Below, piece after piece: positions 35,692 through 45,483 of a DNA stretch of 64,000 bases (position 1 is its first letter; each line of letters begins with the position of its first letter). The stretch lies in NCBI GenBank assembly GCA_965246935.1, contig CBDFGC010000008.1:1-64000 (forward strand), in the 5' to 3' direction. The stretch is from JAZKFT01 sp965246935. Its GTDB lineage: Bacteria; Bacteroidota; Bacteroidia; Chitinophagales; Chitinophagaceae. A program made the position numbers and the translations under genes. The notes beneath the pieces are model-generated. The model was not told where the DNA came from. It did no database searches and was given only the letters and a program-made list of their open reading frames with translations.

Positions 35692-35949
35692 ATGACTATT
35701 GATTGTACGCACCTAGAGCAAATTCAAGAAGTAACGCCTAGCGCTGACGGCTGTGAGGAATGTTTGAAAATAGGCGATCGCTGGGTACATCTGCGAGAAT
35801 GTCTAATTTGCGGTCATGTGGGCTGTTGCGACTCATCCAAAAACAAACACGCTACCAAACATTTTCACGCTACCAACCATCCCATCGTCCAATCTATTGA
35901 ACCTGGCGAAGACTGGAAGTGGTGCTACATTGACCAAACAATCATATAG
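35692..35949 (+). CDS. UBP-type zinc-finger protein
   Basis: The 85-residue protein is almost entirely a UBP-type zinc finger: CTHLEQI at the start, CEECLKIGDRWVHLRECLICGHVGCCDSS, then HATKHFHATNHPIVQSIEPGEDWKWCYID. Cys and His ligands for zinc are all present. In eukaryotes this domain binds the ubiquitin C-terminus. Bacteria lack ubiquitin, so the role is unknown. It ends 9 bp before an MFS exporter, suggesting co-transcription, and such pairs are seen in other bacteria. Confidence 0.9.
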   Translation: MTIDCTHLEQIQEVTPSADGCEECLKIGDRWVHLRECLICGHVGCCDSSKNKHATKHFHATNHPIVQSIEPGEDWKWCYIDQTII

Positions 35950-35958
35950 CAATAAATA

Positions 35959-37533
35959 ATGACGATCGCAATCAAGCCACCATGTGAGGAAGGGGTTATC
36001 CACGCTGGGGAATGTGCCGTTCCCTGTAATAAAAATGTCGGGCGCTGGGTAATAGCCGCTACAACTCTCGGCTCTAGCATAGCTTTAATTGATGGCTCGG
36101 TGGTCAATGTAGCCTTGCCCGTATTGCAAAAAGCACTCAACGCCAGCGTTACAGACGTACAGTGGATAGTAGAATCCTATGCTTTATTTCTATCGGCTTT
36201 AATTTTAGTTGGTGGCTCTTTAGGCGACTTCTTCGGCAGACGACGGATCTTTGCTTATGGGATTATTTTATTTGCCTTAGCTTCCATGGGGTGCGGTTTA
36301 GCAATTGATGTTAATCAATTAATCGCTGCAAGAGCGGTGCAAGGTATAGGCGGTGCGTTGCTCGTACCGGGAAGTCTGGCAATTATTAGCGCCTCTTTTA
36401 GCGGTGAAAGTCGCGGTAAAGCGATCGGCACTTGGTCGGGGTTTACAGGTATTACTTCAGCTTTGGGTCCGGTTTTGGGCGGCTGGTTAGTAGAACATAC
36501 TTCCTGGCGATGGATATTTTTTATTAACGTACCATTAGCCGCGATCGTCTTAACTATCTTATTTTGGCGCGTACCCGAAAGCCGTAACGAGGCAGCTAAA
36601 AACTTAGATTGGTGGGGTGCAATCCTAGTCACTTTAGGCTTAGGTACGCTTGTATTTGGGTTGATTTCCGCTTCTACTTTGGGTTTAACTGCTCCCTTGG
36701 TGCTGGGGTGTTTAGCTGGAGGGGTAATTACTCTGGGCGCTTTTATATTTGTAGAACGCAGTAGCCGCGCTCCGATGGTTCCTCTATTGCTATTTAAGTC
36801 TCGCACCTTTAGCGGGGCAAATTTGCTCACACTGTTGCTTTACTTCGCCTTGAGCGGAGTGTTTTACTTTTTTCCTTTTAATCTCATCCAAGTGCAAGGT
36901 TACTCCGCTACGGCGGCGGGGGCGGCTTTCTTGCCGTTTATTCTGTTGATGTTTTTACTGTCTCGTTGGTCTGGTTCTTTAGTTAGTCATTACGGCGCTA
37001 AACTACCTTTGATAGTTGGTCCGGCGATCGCATCTATTGGATTTGGTTTATTTTCCCTTCCAGGAATTGGCGGCAGCTATTGGACAACTTTTTTTCCGGC
37101 GATCGTTATCCTTGGTTTGGGGATGGCAATTAGCGTAGCACCCCTCACCACTACAGTTATGAGCGCTGTAACCGTGCAACAAGCTGGAACTGCGTCAGGA
37201 ATCAATAACGCCGTTGCCCGCACGGCGGGTCTATTGGCAGTAGCTATAACTAATATTTTTGTTGCCAATATCTTTAATAGCAGCTTAGATCGGCGTTTGG
37301 CAGCAATCAACTTACCTCTATCAGCCCAACAGTTGCTTGCGGAAGAACGGATAAAACTTGCAGGCGCGGCAATTCCCTCCGGATTAAGTGCGGAAGTAAG
37401 CGCTCAAGTAAAAAACGCGATCGCATTATCATTTATTGATGGTTTTCGTTTAGTTATATGGATGGCGGTAGGGTTAGCGCTATTGAGTGCGATCGTTAGT
37501 CTATTCACGATCAAAGATCGCTCAAAAACGTAG
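35959..37533 (+). CDS. MFS drug:H+ antiporter, DHA2 (14-TM) family
   Basis: The 524-residue protein has about 14 membrane segments. Motif A is visible as GGSLGDFFGRRRIFAYG and motif C-like glycine pattern as ALGPVLGGWLVEHTSWRWIFFINVPLA. Members export drugs, dyes or metabolites in exchange for protons. It lies 9 bp after the UBP zinc finger and 34 bp before ltrA, so these three and possibly the kinase form one transcript. Confidence 0.92.
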   Translation: MTIAIKPPCEEGVIHAGECAVPCNKNVGRWVIAATTLGSSIALIDGSVVNVALPVLQKALNASVTDVQWIVESYALFLSALILVGGSLGDFFGRRRIFAYGIILFALASMGCGLAIDVNQLIAARAVQGIGGALLVPGSLAIISASFSGESRGKAIGTWSGFTGITSALGPVLGGWLVEHTSWRWIFFINVPLAAIVLTILFWRVPESRNEAAKNLDWWGAILVTLGLGTLVFGLISASTLGLTAPLVLGCLAGGVITLGAFIFVERSSRAPMVPLLLFKSRTFSGANLLTLLLYFALSGVFYFFPFNLIQVQGYSATAAGAAFLPFILLMFLLSRWSGSLVSHYGAKLPLIVGPAIASIGFGLFSLPGIGGSYWTTFFPAIVILGLGMAISVAPLTTTVMSAVTVQQAGTASGINNAVARTAGLLAVAITNIFVANIFNSSLDRRLAAINLPLSAQQLLAEERIKLAGAAIPSGLSAEVSAQVKNAIALSFIDGFRLVIWMAVGLALLSAIVSLFTIKDRSKT

Positions 37534-37567
37534 TTCAATTACAAATAAAATTATTCGAGATTAAATT

Positions 37568-38740
37568 ATGAGTAGTTGGTTACAGCCGCCGCGCTTGCGT
37601 ATTGGAAAAGAAAGCGAACAAGAACATCGTCACGCTACTTGGCTAGAACTATTTTATGACTTGGTTTTTGTCGTTACAGTATCCCAAGTTGCTCATAACT
37701 TATATGAAAATGTATCTATAGCGGGCTTTTTAAAGTTTGTATTTTTGTTTATCCCCATTTGGTGGGCGTGGATTGGGACGACATTCTACGCCAATCGTTT
37801 TGATAGTGATGATATCGGACATCGGTTATTAATTGGCTTGCAAATGCTGGCAATTGCTGCCCTCGCTGTTAACGTGCATCATGGTTTGGGCGAGACTTCT
37901 GCCGGGTTCGCTCTAGCTTATGCCGCCGGGAGGGTAATACTTGTAATTGAATACTTCCGCGCTGCTAAGTATATTCCCCAAGCGCGGGGATTGGCAACTC
38001 GTTATGGTACGGGTTTTGCGATCGCTGCTAGTTTATGGTTAGTATCAGCATTTGTTCCTATTCCCCTGCGGTTTATTTTTTGGGGTTTGGGTTTAATTGT
38101 AGATTTTGCTACCCCCTTAACAGCGCCGAAAAACTTACAGCTAGGACTATTACCTCATCCCGAACACTTACCCGAACGTTTTGGACTATTTACAATTATC
38201 GTGCTGGGGGAGGCGATTATTGCTGTAGTTGACGGAGTATCCGAGCAAAAATGGGATGTGAGAAGTGCAATTGCTGCGGTACTGGGCTTTGGTATTGCCT
38301 TTAGCTTGTGGTGGATCTATTTTGAAAATGTTAGCGGTTCAGCGTTGCGCTTGGCAGGTACGGGAGGTCGAATCGAAATTTATCAAGTTTGGCTTTACGG
38401 TCACTTACCTTTAGTTATTGGTCTATCGGTTACAGGTGTAGGTGTAGAACATCTCATCACCAGCGAGGCGGGTAATGCTTTGAGTACGCCCTATCGCTGG
38501 TTGTTGTGTGGTGGGGTGGCGATGTGTATGCTGTCCCTTGGGCTATTGCACCGCACGGGAATAATTTTTAAGTGCAAAGTTAGAAGTAAGTATCGCTTTG
38601 GGACGGCAGCGCTATTAATTATTCTTGCTATTGTAGGAGTTGGTCAGTCGCCGCTTTTAATAGTGGGAATTGTGGCAGTAATTTGTGCAACTCAAGTCGT
38701 GCAAGATTTGTATCAAAGCGGGCAGTTAACTTTTCAATAA
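37568..38740 (+). CDS. Low temperature requirement protein A (LtrA) family
   Basis: The 390-residue protein has about ten membrane segments. Family signatures include RHATWLELFYDLVFVVTVSQVAHNL near the N-terminus and PEHLPERFGLFTIIVLGEAIIAVVDGV in the middle. LtrA was named from a Listeria mutant unable to grow in the cold; the molecular activity is unknown. The kinase gene starts just 2 bp after its stop. Confidence 0.9.
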   Translation: MSSWLQPPRLRIGKESEQEHRHATWLELFYDLVFVVTVSQVAHNLYENVSIAGFLKFVFLFIPIWWAWIGTTFYANRFDSDDIGHRLLIGLQMLAIAALAVNVHHGLGETSAGFALAYAAGRVILVIEYFRAAKYIPQARGLATRYGTGFAIAASLWLVSAFVPIPLRFIFWGLGLIVDFATPLTAPKNLQLGLLPHPEHLPERFGLFTIIVLGEAIIAVVDGVSEQKWDVRSAIAAVLGFGIAFSLWWIYFENVSGSALRLAGTGGRIEIYQVWLYGHLPLVIGLSVTGVGVEHLITSEAGNALSTPYRWLLCGGVAMCMLSLGLLHRTGIIFKCKVRSKYRFGTAALLIILAIVGVGQSPLLIVGIVAVICATQVVQDLYQSGQLTFQ

Positions 38741-38742
38741 CA

Positions 38743-40071
38743 ATGTTAGAAGTGCAGCAGGTATTAGGCGATCGCTATCAACTACAAAAGCCCTTAAGCA
38801 ATCATCCTTCACGGCAAACTTGGCTAGGGGTAGATTTAGAGAACCAAGAGCAAGTTGTAGTAAAAGTATTACCTTTCGGGGCAACAGTAGATTGGACTAA
38901 TGTTAAACTTTTTGAGCGGGAAGCGGAAGTTCTCAAACAGCTTAATTATCCCCAAATTCCTCAGTATCGAGACTATTTTTGTGAAAATTCTCAGTTTGTC
39001 CTTGTAGAAACTTTTATTTGTGGTGCTTCTTTTAAGGAATTATTGGCACAAGGGAAAAAGTTTAGCGAATTAGAAATAGAGCATATTGCTAAAGAAATCC
39101 TGCAAATTCTCATCTATCTACACGAACAAAATCCGCCCATACTCCACCGAGATATCAAGCCTAGTAATCTTATTTTGGGTGAAGGCGATCGCGTATATTT
39201 AGTTGATTTTGGCGCGGTACAAAACCGGATAGCAGACGTAGGAGAGACGTTTACGGTAGTTGGTACTTACGGCTATGCGCCGATGGAACAATTTGGCGAT
39301 CGCGCAATTCCTGCTACAGATTTGTACGGTTTAGGGGCAACTTTGATTCATTTGGTTACAGGGATAAGTCCAGCAGATTTACCTCAAAAACAATTGCAAA
39401 TTCAATTTAAAAATTACGTTAATCTCAGTCCGTTTTTGATTCAGTGGCTAGAACACCTTACCGAACCTGCACCCGAACGCCGACCTAGCACCGCTCGTCA
39501 AGCTTTGGAAATGCTAGAATCTAAAACTTCTAGTATTAAGAGTTTTCAACCTCAAGATACTCGAATTAAGTTGAATAAGTCTGCTGAAGAATTAAATATA
39601 GCTATACCGCCGATAGATGCAAATGTTGGCAGTTTACCTTTTTTCCTAATATCTACAGTTTTTGTTACTCCCTTTTTAGCTGTAGCAGCAATGCTTACAG
39701 TAGGTTTTTTACTTAAGCCTGGAATTACTTATCTAATTCCTTCAGTAATTATTTGCTCTATTTTAATTCCGTTTGTATTTATGTGGTTTCGTACTTTAGA
39801 AAGTTCTTGCGGACGCACAGAAATTAACTTAGATCGGAAGAACTTTTTAGTCAAATTAAAGCTATTTGGTTTTACTTATATTCAAAAGCAAGGATGCAAT
39901 GCAGAAATTAAAAACATTTTTCCTACCACATTGGAAAGAAATATTGAATATTCTCGGCTGGCATTAGTTATAGAAACAGTCAGCAAAAAATATTCATTCT
40001 CTCCTCCTCTAACCGATGTAGAACGTCGCTGGTTAATTCAAGAAGTAAAAGACTGGTTGGAAATTAGCTAA
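38743..40071 (+). CDS. Serine/threonine protein kinase with C-terminal membrane region
   Basis: The protein has about 442 residues. Residues 10-265 form a Hanks-type kinase: VVVKVLPF (ATP-binding Lys), LHRDIKPSNLIL (catalytic loop) and VYLVDFGAVQNR (DFG). GTYGYAPMEQFG corresponds to the activation segment and APE motif. Two hydrophobic segments follow (FFLISTVFVTPFLAVAAM; LIPSVIICSILIPFVFMWF), with a C-terminal beta-rich domain. The glycine loop is weak (LSNHPSRQTWLG), as in many cyanobacterial kinases of this class. The ATG at 38743 follows ltrA directly. Confidence 0.9.
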   Translation: MLEVQQVLGDRYQLQKPLSNHPSRQTWLGVDLENQEQVVVKVLPFGATVDWTNVKLFEREAEVLKQLNYPQIPQYRDYFCENSQFVLVETFICGASFKELLAQGKKFSELEIEHIAKEILQILIYLHEQNPPILHRDIKPSNLILGEGDRVYLVDFGAVQNRIADVGETFTVVGTYGYAPMEQFGDRAIPATDLYGLGATLIHLVTGISPADLPQKQLQIQFKNYVNLSPFLIQWLEHLTEPAPERRPSTARQALEMLESKTSSIKSFQPQDTRIKLNKSAEELNIAIPPIDANVGSLPFFLISTVFVTPFLAVAAMLTVGFLLKPGITYLIPSVIICSILIPFVFMWFRTLESSCGRTEINLDRKNFLVKLKLFGFTYIQKQGCNAEIKNIFPTTLERNIEYSRLALVIETVSKKYSFSPPLTDVERRWLIQEVKDWLEIS

Positions 40072-40074
40072 TTT

Positions 40075-40788
40075 TTAAACGGTTAGATATCGACGTACTA
40101 AAGAATCTGTTAAATCGCTAGTGTTACCTTTTGCAGCGATCGCCCCTTTTTCCATAATGAAGAACTTTTGCGCTAGTTGCTTGGCAAAATCAATTTTTTG
40201 TTCTACGACTAATAGCGTTACGCCTTTCTCGCGATTAATCCGTCTCAGGGTTTCATCTATTTCTTGCACAATGGAGGGCTGGATGCCTTCGGTAGGCTCG
40301 TCTAATAGCATGATTTGCGGGTCGCACATGAGTCCGCGCGCGATCGCTAGTTGCTGTTGTTGTCCGCCACTCAATAGCCCCCCTTGGCGCTTGAGATGCT
40401 GTTTTAACATTGGGAAAAACTCAAATATTTCATCGGGTATTTTCTTCAATTTCTTACGACTTGCAGCTAATCCCAATTTCAAATTATCTAAAACCGACAG
40501 ATAAGGAATAATTTCGCGCCCTTGGGGAATAAAAGCAATGCCGTAACGCGACCTTTTGTAAGTGGGAGTATTAGTTATATCGTCTGCATCAAAAACAATA
40601 TTGCCTTTGATCGCTTTATTTAAGCCGATAATACTCCGCAACAGGGTAGTTTTCCCCATACCATTACGACCTAATACGCAGGCTATATCTCCTTTTTCTA
40701 CCGTCATATCGACGTTAACTAAAACAGGAGTTTGCCCATAACCTGCCGATACATCTGTAAGCTTAAGCAGCGACATCGATTCGTTCAC
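40075..40788 (-). CDS. urtE: Urea ABC transporter ATPase UrtE
   Basis: The 237-residue ATPase has Walker A GRNGMGKTTLL, signature LSGGQQQQLAIA and Walker B IMLLDEPTEGIQPSIV. The family features YGQTPVLVNVDMTVEKGD and RYGIAFIPQGREI fit LivF-like UrtE. It overlaps urtD by 26 bp and ends the urtABCDE operon. The system imports urea, which in cyanobacteria serves as nitrogen source under NtcA control. Confidence 0.94.
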   Translation of the reverse strand: MNESMSLLKLTDVSAGYGQTPVLVNVDMTVEKGDIACVLGRNGMGKTTLLRSIIGLNKAIKGNIVFDADDITNTPTYKRSRYGIAFIPQGREIIPYLSVLDNLKLGLAASRKKLKKIPDEIFEFFPMLKQHLKRQGGLLSGGQQQQLAIARGLMCDPQIMLLDEPTEGIQPSIVQEIDETLRRINREKGVTLLVVEQKIDFAKQLAQKFFIMEKGAIAAKGNTSDLTDSLVRRYLTV

Positions 40789-41518
40789 GACCTAAATAAA
40801 CCTCGATAACTTGTGTATTATTTTGAACTTCTTGAACAGAGCCTTCAATTAATTTTTCGCCTTGATGTAAAACCACGAGCTTTTGAGCAATTTGTTTGAC
40901 AAATTCCATATCATGCTCAATTACTATTACGGAATGATCTTCAGCAATGGATTTAATAATTTCACCAGTCATATAGGTTTCATCGGAGGTCATTCCCGCC
41001 GTTGGTTCATCTAATAGCACCACCGTTGGATCTTGAGCAATTACCATCCCAATTTCTACCCATTGTTTTTGTCCGTGAGAAAGCGACGAAACTTTGGTAT
41101 AAGCTTTATCTAATAAGCCAATACGTTCTAAAACTGCTTCAATTTTTGCTTTTTTTAGTTTAGTTAGCTTCGATTTAATTGAAGCTATAACGGAGTGAGT
41201 ACCTTTGAGTGCTAGTAAAATATTTTCAAATACAGTTAGATCGTTATATACATTTGGGTTTTGAAACTTACGTCCAATTCCCATTCGCGCAATTTCATAA
41301 CGATTTTTGTTAGTAATTTCCTTACCACGATAATAGACATGACCAGAAGCTACTGGAGACTTACCCACAATCGCATCTAAAAGCGTACTTTTACCTGCAC
41401 CATTAGGTCCAATGATTGTAACTATTTCTCGTTCGCCGACTTCTAAATTAATTCCTTTGAGAGCTTGAAATCCTGAAAAGACTACTCTCAAGTCTTGAAC
41501 AGCTAATATTGTATTCAT
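40763..41518 (-). CDS. urtD: Urea ABC transporter ATPase UrtD
   Basis: The 251-residue ATPase has Walker A GPNGAGKSTLL, signature LSHGQKQWVEIGM and Walker B VVLLDEPTAGMT. The motif MGIGRKFQNPNVYNDLTVFENILLAL and the LSHGQKQW form are typical of UrtD in the LivG family. It lies 82 bp after urtC and overlaps urtE. Confidence 0.94.
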   Translation of the reverse strand: MNTILAVQDLRVVFSGFQALKGINLEVGEREIVTIIGPNGAGKSTLLDAIVGKSPVASGHVYYRGKEITNKNRYEIARMGIGRKFQNPNVYNDLTVFENILLALKGTHSVIASIKSKLTKLKKAKIEAVLERIGLLDKAYTKVSSLSHGQKQWVEIGMVIAQDPTVVLLDEPTAGMTSDETYMTGEIIKSIAEDHSVIVIEHDMEFVKQIAQKLVVLHQGEKLIEGSVQEVQNNTQVIEVYLGRERIDVAA

Positions 41519-41600
41519 AGAAGTTTTGCTACTTTTGGCTAGATTAGCATGGAGTGAAGTTGCTTGCTGTTTCAGTTACTACAATTGAGTGGTTAGTAAT

Positions 41601-42686
41601 TTACACGCTACTTTTACGTGTTGTACGGTTATCTGCTTTAAATTTTTTGGGAATTAAACTCATTAAACCATCCGGCACAAATAACACCACAACTAACAAT
41701 AAAATTCCCACAATTAATTGCCAATCTTGGGTTACTCTTTCCGCGTAGTTTTGGATTTGACCTAATAAAATCGCCGCAATTATTGGACCTACTAAAGTTC
41801 CTCTCCCACCAATTGCTACCCAAATTACTACTTGCGTACCAAAAGCTACAGCTAAGTATACTGGAGAAATAAATCTATTTAGCGGTACAAATAACCCCCC
41901 AGCCAAACCTGCTATCCCCGCCGATAGCGTCCAAATAAAAATCTTGAAACTGGCAACATCGTAACCTAAATAAGAAATTCGTTGCTCGTTTTCTTTAATC
42001 GAACGCAAAATTAAGCCAAAGTTGGATTGAGTCAGCAACCAACTACCAATTAACACCAGAGTAGTAAAACCAAGAATGATATAATACAACCCTAATAGAG
42101 GAATATCCATCCCAAAAAAGCTTAAACGAGAAACATCGGTAATCCCATTAGTTCCTCCAGTAAAAGCTTGCTGGCTGACAAAAAAGGTAGTTAGCGCTGA
42201 TGCGATCGCTAAAGTAATAATGGTGATGTAAACTCCACTAACTTTAGACCGAAAAATAAACCAGCCAATAATATAAGCAAAAGCTGCGGGGACAACAATT
42301 GTCGCAATAGCAGCGATAGGAAAAAACTTTAAGGGAGCAATAAACCAAGGTAATTCTTTTAAGCCATTCCACACCATAAAGTCTGGCAATTCTCCACCAT
42401 AGGTATTCGCGGTAGAGGACAAATTGAGTTTCAAGTAGTATGCCATCGCATACCCGCCCAACGTAAAGAAAACGCCATGAGCAAAACTTAAAATGCCTGT
42501 AAACCCCCAAACTAAATCTAGGGAAATACCTAAAATTCCAAACAATAATAGCTTTGCCATTAAAGCTGTTTGAAATTCGCCTAACACAAGAGGCAAAACT
42601 ATAAATAGTAATAGAACAATTCCCGCCGTAGTTAATAATTTAACGGGAATTGTAGCCTTTTGTACGCCCCCTAATACATCAGTCAT
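41601..42686 (-). CDS. urtC: Urea ABC transporter permease UrtC
   Basis: The 361-residue LivM-type permease has about ten membrane helices (LLLFGILGISLDLVWGFTGILSFAHGVFFTLGGYAMAYYL) and the family segment ITLAIASALTTFFVSQQAFTGGTNGITD. It pairs with UrtB to form the channel. It lies 34 bp after urtB. Confidence 0.94.
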   Translation of the reverse strand: MTDVLGGVQKATIPVKLLTTAGIVLLLFIVLPLVLGEFQTALMAKLLLFGILGISLDLVWGFTGILSFAHGVFFTLGGYAMAYYLKLNLSSTANTYGGELPDFMVWNGLKELPWFIAPLKFFPIAAIATIVVPAAFAYIIGWFIFRSKVSGVYITIITLAIASALTTFFVSQQAFTGGTNGITDVSRLSFFGMDIPLLGLYYIILGFTTLVLIGSWLLTQSNFGLILRSIKENEQRISYLGYDVASFKIFIWTLSAGIAGLAGGLFVPLNRFISPVYLAVAFGTQVVIWVAIGGRGTLVGPIIAAILLGQIQNYAERVTQDWQLIVGILLLVVVLFVPDGLMSLIPKKFKADNRTTRKSSV

Positions 42687-42720
42687 TTTTTTATTTGCCT
42701 AGGTTTTTACAAGTTACTAA

Positions 42721-43668
42721 TTAAGCTCGTTTTTGCACGGTGAACAAGCCTTCAGGACGATAGCGAATCAAAATAATTACCGCCGCTAAAACTATCACTC
42801 GCGCCACCGGATCGTTGAGCAAAAATGCGATCGCTGCGTTCGATTCTCCAATCAAAAACGCTCCCGCCAACACCCCAATTATCTTATCGACACCGCCCGT
42901 CACTACTACCATCCAAGCATCGACTAAATAATCTTGTCCCATCGGTGGCGCGACACTTTTAAGCGAAGAAAGTACCGCTCCCGCCACTCCCGCCAATCCG
43001 CAACCGTAGGCAAACGTGAGCATATCTACAAAACTTGTATTAATGCCCAAACATTTAGCCATATCCCGATTTTGAGTTACAGCGCGAATTTGCCGCCCCA
43101 AAGCCGTACCATAAAGTAGATAAGCTGTCAGTGCAAGTAATCCCAAGGCGATCGCCACAATAAACAAGCGATAGTAGGAAATAGTAATCCCTTCACCACC
43201 ATTGGGATTCGTAAATACGTTTAAGTTTCCCGATATATAACGCGGAGCTTTGACATACTTTAACTGGGCAGTAAAAATCAATTTAACTACCCCTTGAAGC
43301 ACAATGCTTAAGCCCCAAGTGGCAAGTAAAGTCTCTAAAGGACGACCGTAGAGCCGCCTAATTATAGTTATTTCAATAATTGCGCCAATAATTGCCGTGG
43401 ACAAAAAAGCAAAAGGAATAGTTAGCACTAAATCCATTTTGAAAGCGGATTGCATTAAAAACGTAGTGTATGCGCCTAACATGATGAATTCACCATGAGC
43501 TAGGTTAATTATTCGCATTACACCAAAAGTAATCGCTAACCCTAAACCCGTTAATAACAAAACACCAACAATCCCAACCCCATTAAGCAGTTGGTTAGTA
43601 AATGCTACCAAATTAAAGCTTTTGTTGTTTGAAGCTTGTGCTAGTAAATCAATTACAGATAGATACAT
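42721..43668 (-). CDS. urtB: Urea ABC transporter permease UrtB
   Basis: The 315-residue LivH-type permease has about eight membrane helices and the conserved segments VMRIINLAHGEFIMLGAYTTF and QNRDMAKCLGINTSFVDMLTFAYGCGLAGVAGAVL. It follows urtA after a gap containing a strong hairpin, so its expression is probably lower than that of the binding protein. Confidence 0.94.
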   Translation of the reverse strand: MYLSVIDLLAQASNNKSFNLVAFTNQLLNGVGIVGVLLLTGLGLAITFGVMRIINLAHGEFIMLGAYTTFLMQSAFKMDLVLTIPFAFLSTAIIGAIIEITIIRRLYGRPLETLLATWGLSIVLQGVVKLIFTAQLKYVKAPRYISGNLNVFTNPNGGEGITISYYRLFIVAIALGLLALTAYLLYGTALGRQIRAVTQNRDMAKCLGINTSFVDMLTFAYGCGLAGVAGAVLSSLKSVAPPMGQDYLVDAWMVVVTGGVDKIIGVLAGAFLIGESNAAIAFLLNDPVARVIVLAAVIILIRYRPEGLFTVQKRA

Positions 43669-43696
43669 TACAAGTTATCACCCTATTAAATTAGTA

Positions 43697-43729
43697 AAAA
43701 TCTCTAATCTTAAATAGATTAGAGATTTT
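43697..43729 (-). terminator. Attenuator-like hairpin between urtA and urtB
   Basis: AAAATCTCTAATCT and its exact complement form a 14-bp stem with a 5-nt loop, 17 bp after the urtA stop. Read leftward, the stem ends in a run of T. Such structures let most transcripts stop or be stabilised after the abundant binding protein while some continue into urtBCDE. Confidence 0.7.
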
Positions 43730-43745
43730 GAGTTAATAAAACTGC

Positions 43746-45134
43746 TTAAATTTTTAAGTATTCTGTCTTCAAATCTGCACCAGTTTCCTTGATTGAGTTC
43801 GCACGCTTGTCAGGAGATCCATGAACGCAGGTACGTCCCTTGTAAAGTGCCTGACTCCAAGGAATCGGCTTCACCGCCGCCGGACTTGCAAATACAATAT
43901 CTGCTTGACCGTCAGATTTCCACTTACCAATTCGGGAATACAAGTAAGTATGGTAGTTGTCAGGGTCGCTCTTAACTGTACCTTGGGGTGCTTTGAAAAC
44001 TTGACCGCGAGTTGCTTCCCGTAAGTTATCTGGGGTGATTTCTTTGCCATCAGTCAGCAATTTCTCCATTGCTTGCGCCATAAAGAAAGTTTGCAAGTAA
44101 GCTGCTTCCATAACTCCATTGGTTACTCTATCTTGACCAAACTTTGCCTTAAACTGCTCTACAAATGCCTTGTTTTCTGGCGTATCAACACTTTGGAAGT
44201 AGTTAAAGCTGGTATAGTGACCTTCCGCGTATTCTGGTCCCATGGCTAAAATTTCTTCTTCCGTTGTGGGATAAGCCATAATCGGAATTTGCGCGGAAGT
44301 AATTCCCGCATCCTTATACTGTCTATAAAAAGCTGGAATACTGTCACCAACTAAATTACTCAGGACAAAATCGGGCGAGGCTTGCTTGATTTTATTGATA
44401 ATAGTAATAAATTCAGTGGTTCCCAACGCCGCGTACTCGTCGCCCACAACTTCACCGCCAGCTTTGACCAATTCAGCTTTAGCGATGCGATTGCTTTCCT
44501 TGGGATAAATATAGTCCGAACCAATAAAAAATCCTTTTTTACCAAAGTTTTTAGCACAGTAAGGAATAGAATCAGTAATTTGTTGGTTAGGTGCAGCGCC
44601 CGTATAGAAGACATTGGAACTGCATTCGTTACCTTCGTAGTAAACCGGGTAATAAAGAATGGCGTTTTTTTCTTCAAAAACTGGCAATACAGATTTACGA
44701 CTTGCCGAAGTATAACAACCTAGGACGCATTGAACTTTATCTTCATCAATTAAGCGTTTGGACATCTGGTTGTATAAGTCCCAGTTGGAGTCAGGGTTAA
44801 CTACAACTTTTTGCAATAGCTTACCCTTGATACCTTTGCCACCTTTCCAGGGACCTGTACCTTCATTAATTTGATCGATCGCTAAAAAAGTTGCATCTTG
44901 CAAGGACTTTTCGACAATGGCAATTGTCCCCGTGGTGGAGTACATCACTCCAATTTTGATCCCATCGCCCCCAGAAGCTGTGGGGCTAGAATCACTACCA
45001 GGGCTTTGGGCTGAAGGCTGACCGCCACCGGAGCAGGCTGCAAGCACGCCACTACCAAGGGCTACTGAGCCATACTTGATAAATTTGCGGCGATTGATGC
45101 CACCAATGATGATTATGGGTTCGCGCGATGTCAT
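43746..45134 (-). CDS. urtA: Urea ABC transporter substrate-binding protein UrtA
   Basis: The 462-residue protein has a twin-arginine-like lipoprotein leader (INRRKFIKYGSVALGSGVLAACSGGG). A type I periplasmic binding fold follows, with the UrtA segments KIGVMYSTTGTIAIVEKSLQDATFLAIDQIN, YVGENSS-like YYEGNECSSNVFYTGAAPNQQ and GTTEFITIINKIKQ. It captures urea outside the inner membrane. It is first in the operon. The preceding genes puuE and uraD release urea precursors from purines, which fits. Confidence 0.95.
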   Translation of the reverse strand: MTSREPIIIIGGINRRKFIKYGSVALGSGVLAACSGGGQPSAQSPGSDSSPTASGGDGIKIGVMYSTTGTIAIVEKSLQDATFLAIDQINEGTGPWKGGKGIKGKLLQKVVVNPDSNWDLYNQMSKRLIDEDKVQCVLGCYTSASRKSVLPVFEEKNAILYYPVYYEGNECSSNVFYTGAAPNQQITDSIPYCAKNFGKKGFFIGSDYIYPKESNRIAKAELVKAGGEVVGDEYAALGTTEFITIINKIKQASPDFVLSNLVGDSIPAFYRQYKDAGITSAQIPIMAYPTTEEEILAMGPEYAEGHYTSFNYFQSVDTPENKAFVEQFKAKFGQDRVTNGVMEAAYLQTFFMAQAMEKLLTDGKEITPDNLREATRGQVFKAPQGTVKSDPDNYHTYLYSRIGKWKSDGQADIVFASPAAVKPIPWSQALYKGRTCVHGSPDKRANSIKETGADLKTEYLKI

Positions 45135-45483
45135 TAAATTGGATTCTCCTTTATCTGCCTACACCAGGCTTTACAAAAATAGCTAAGTTTTTTAGGCGAT
45201 CGCTAACTAAGTCTTTGGCAGGACTGGAGGCATTCAAGTAGAGTGACTTTACTTAGATTTAAGCTTGATTCCCAAAACTAAAGTAAATTCTCAGCGCCAA
45301 ACTATCTACTTCCAACAATCCAGAAATACCAGCAATCTTTATGCCTTAACCCGGCTTTACTACAACGTATGATTAGACTCAACTGTTAGGATTACCATAA
45401 AAAAATTTAGATGTGTTGTTACTTAAGATACATTTTATTGATCGTTGGGCAGATTTTTAGCTCAAACTCTTGGTGGCTAAAAT
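45135..45483. other. urtA upstream region
   Basis: This 349-bp gap between urtA and puuE (both leftward) holds one HIP1 octamer near 45198 and probably the urt promoter. The frame at 45411-45611 is a shadow of puuE. I did not find an exact GTA-N8-TAC NtcA site. Confidence 0.4.

Noticed and set aside
45418..45431. Possible NtcA site GTT-N8-TAC, and GTA-N9-TAC near 45238, upstream of urtA
   Set aside because: Neither matches GTA-N8-TAC exactly and no -10 box at the right distance is clear.
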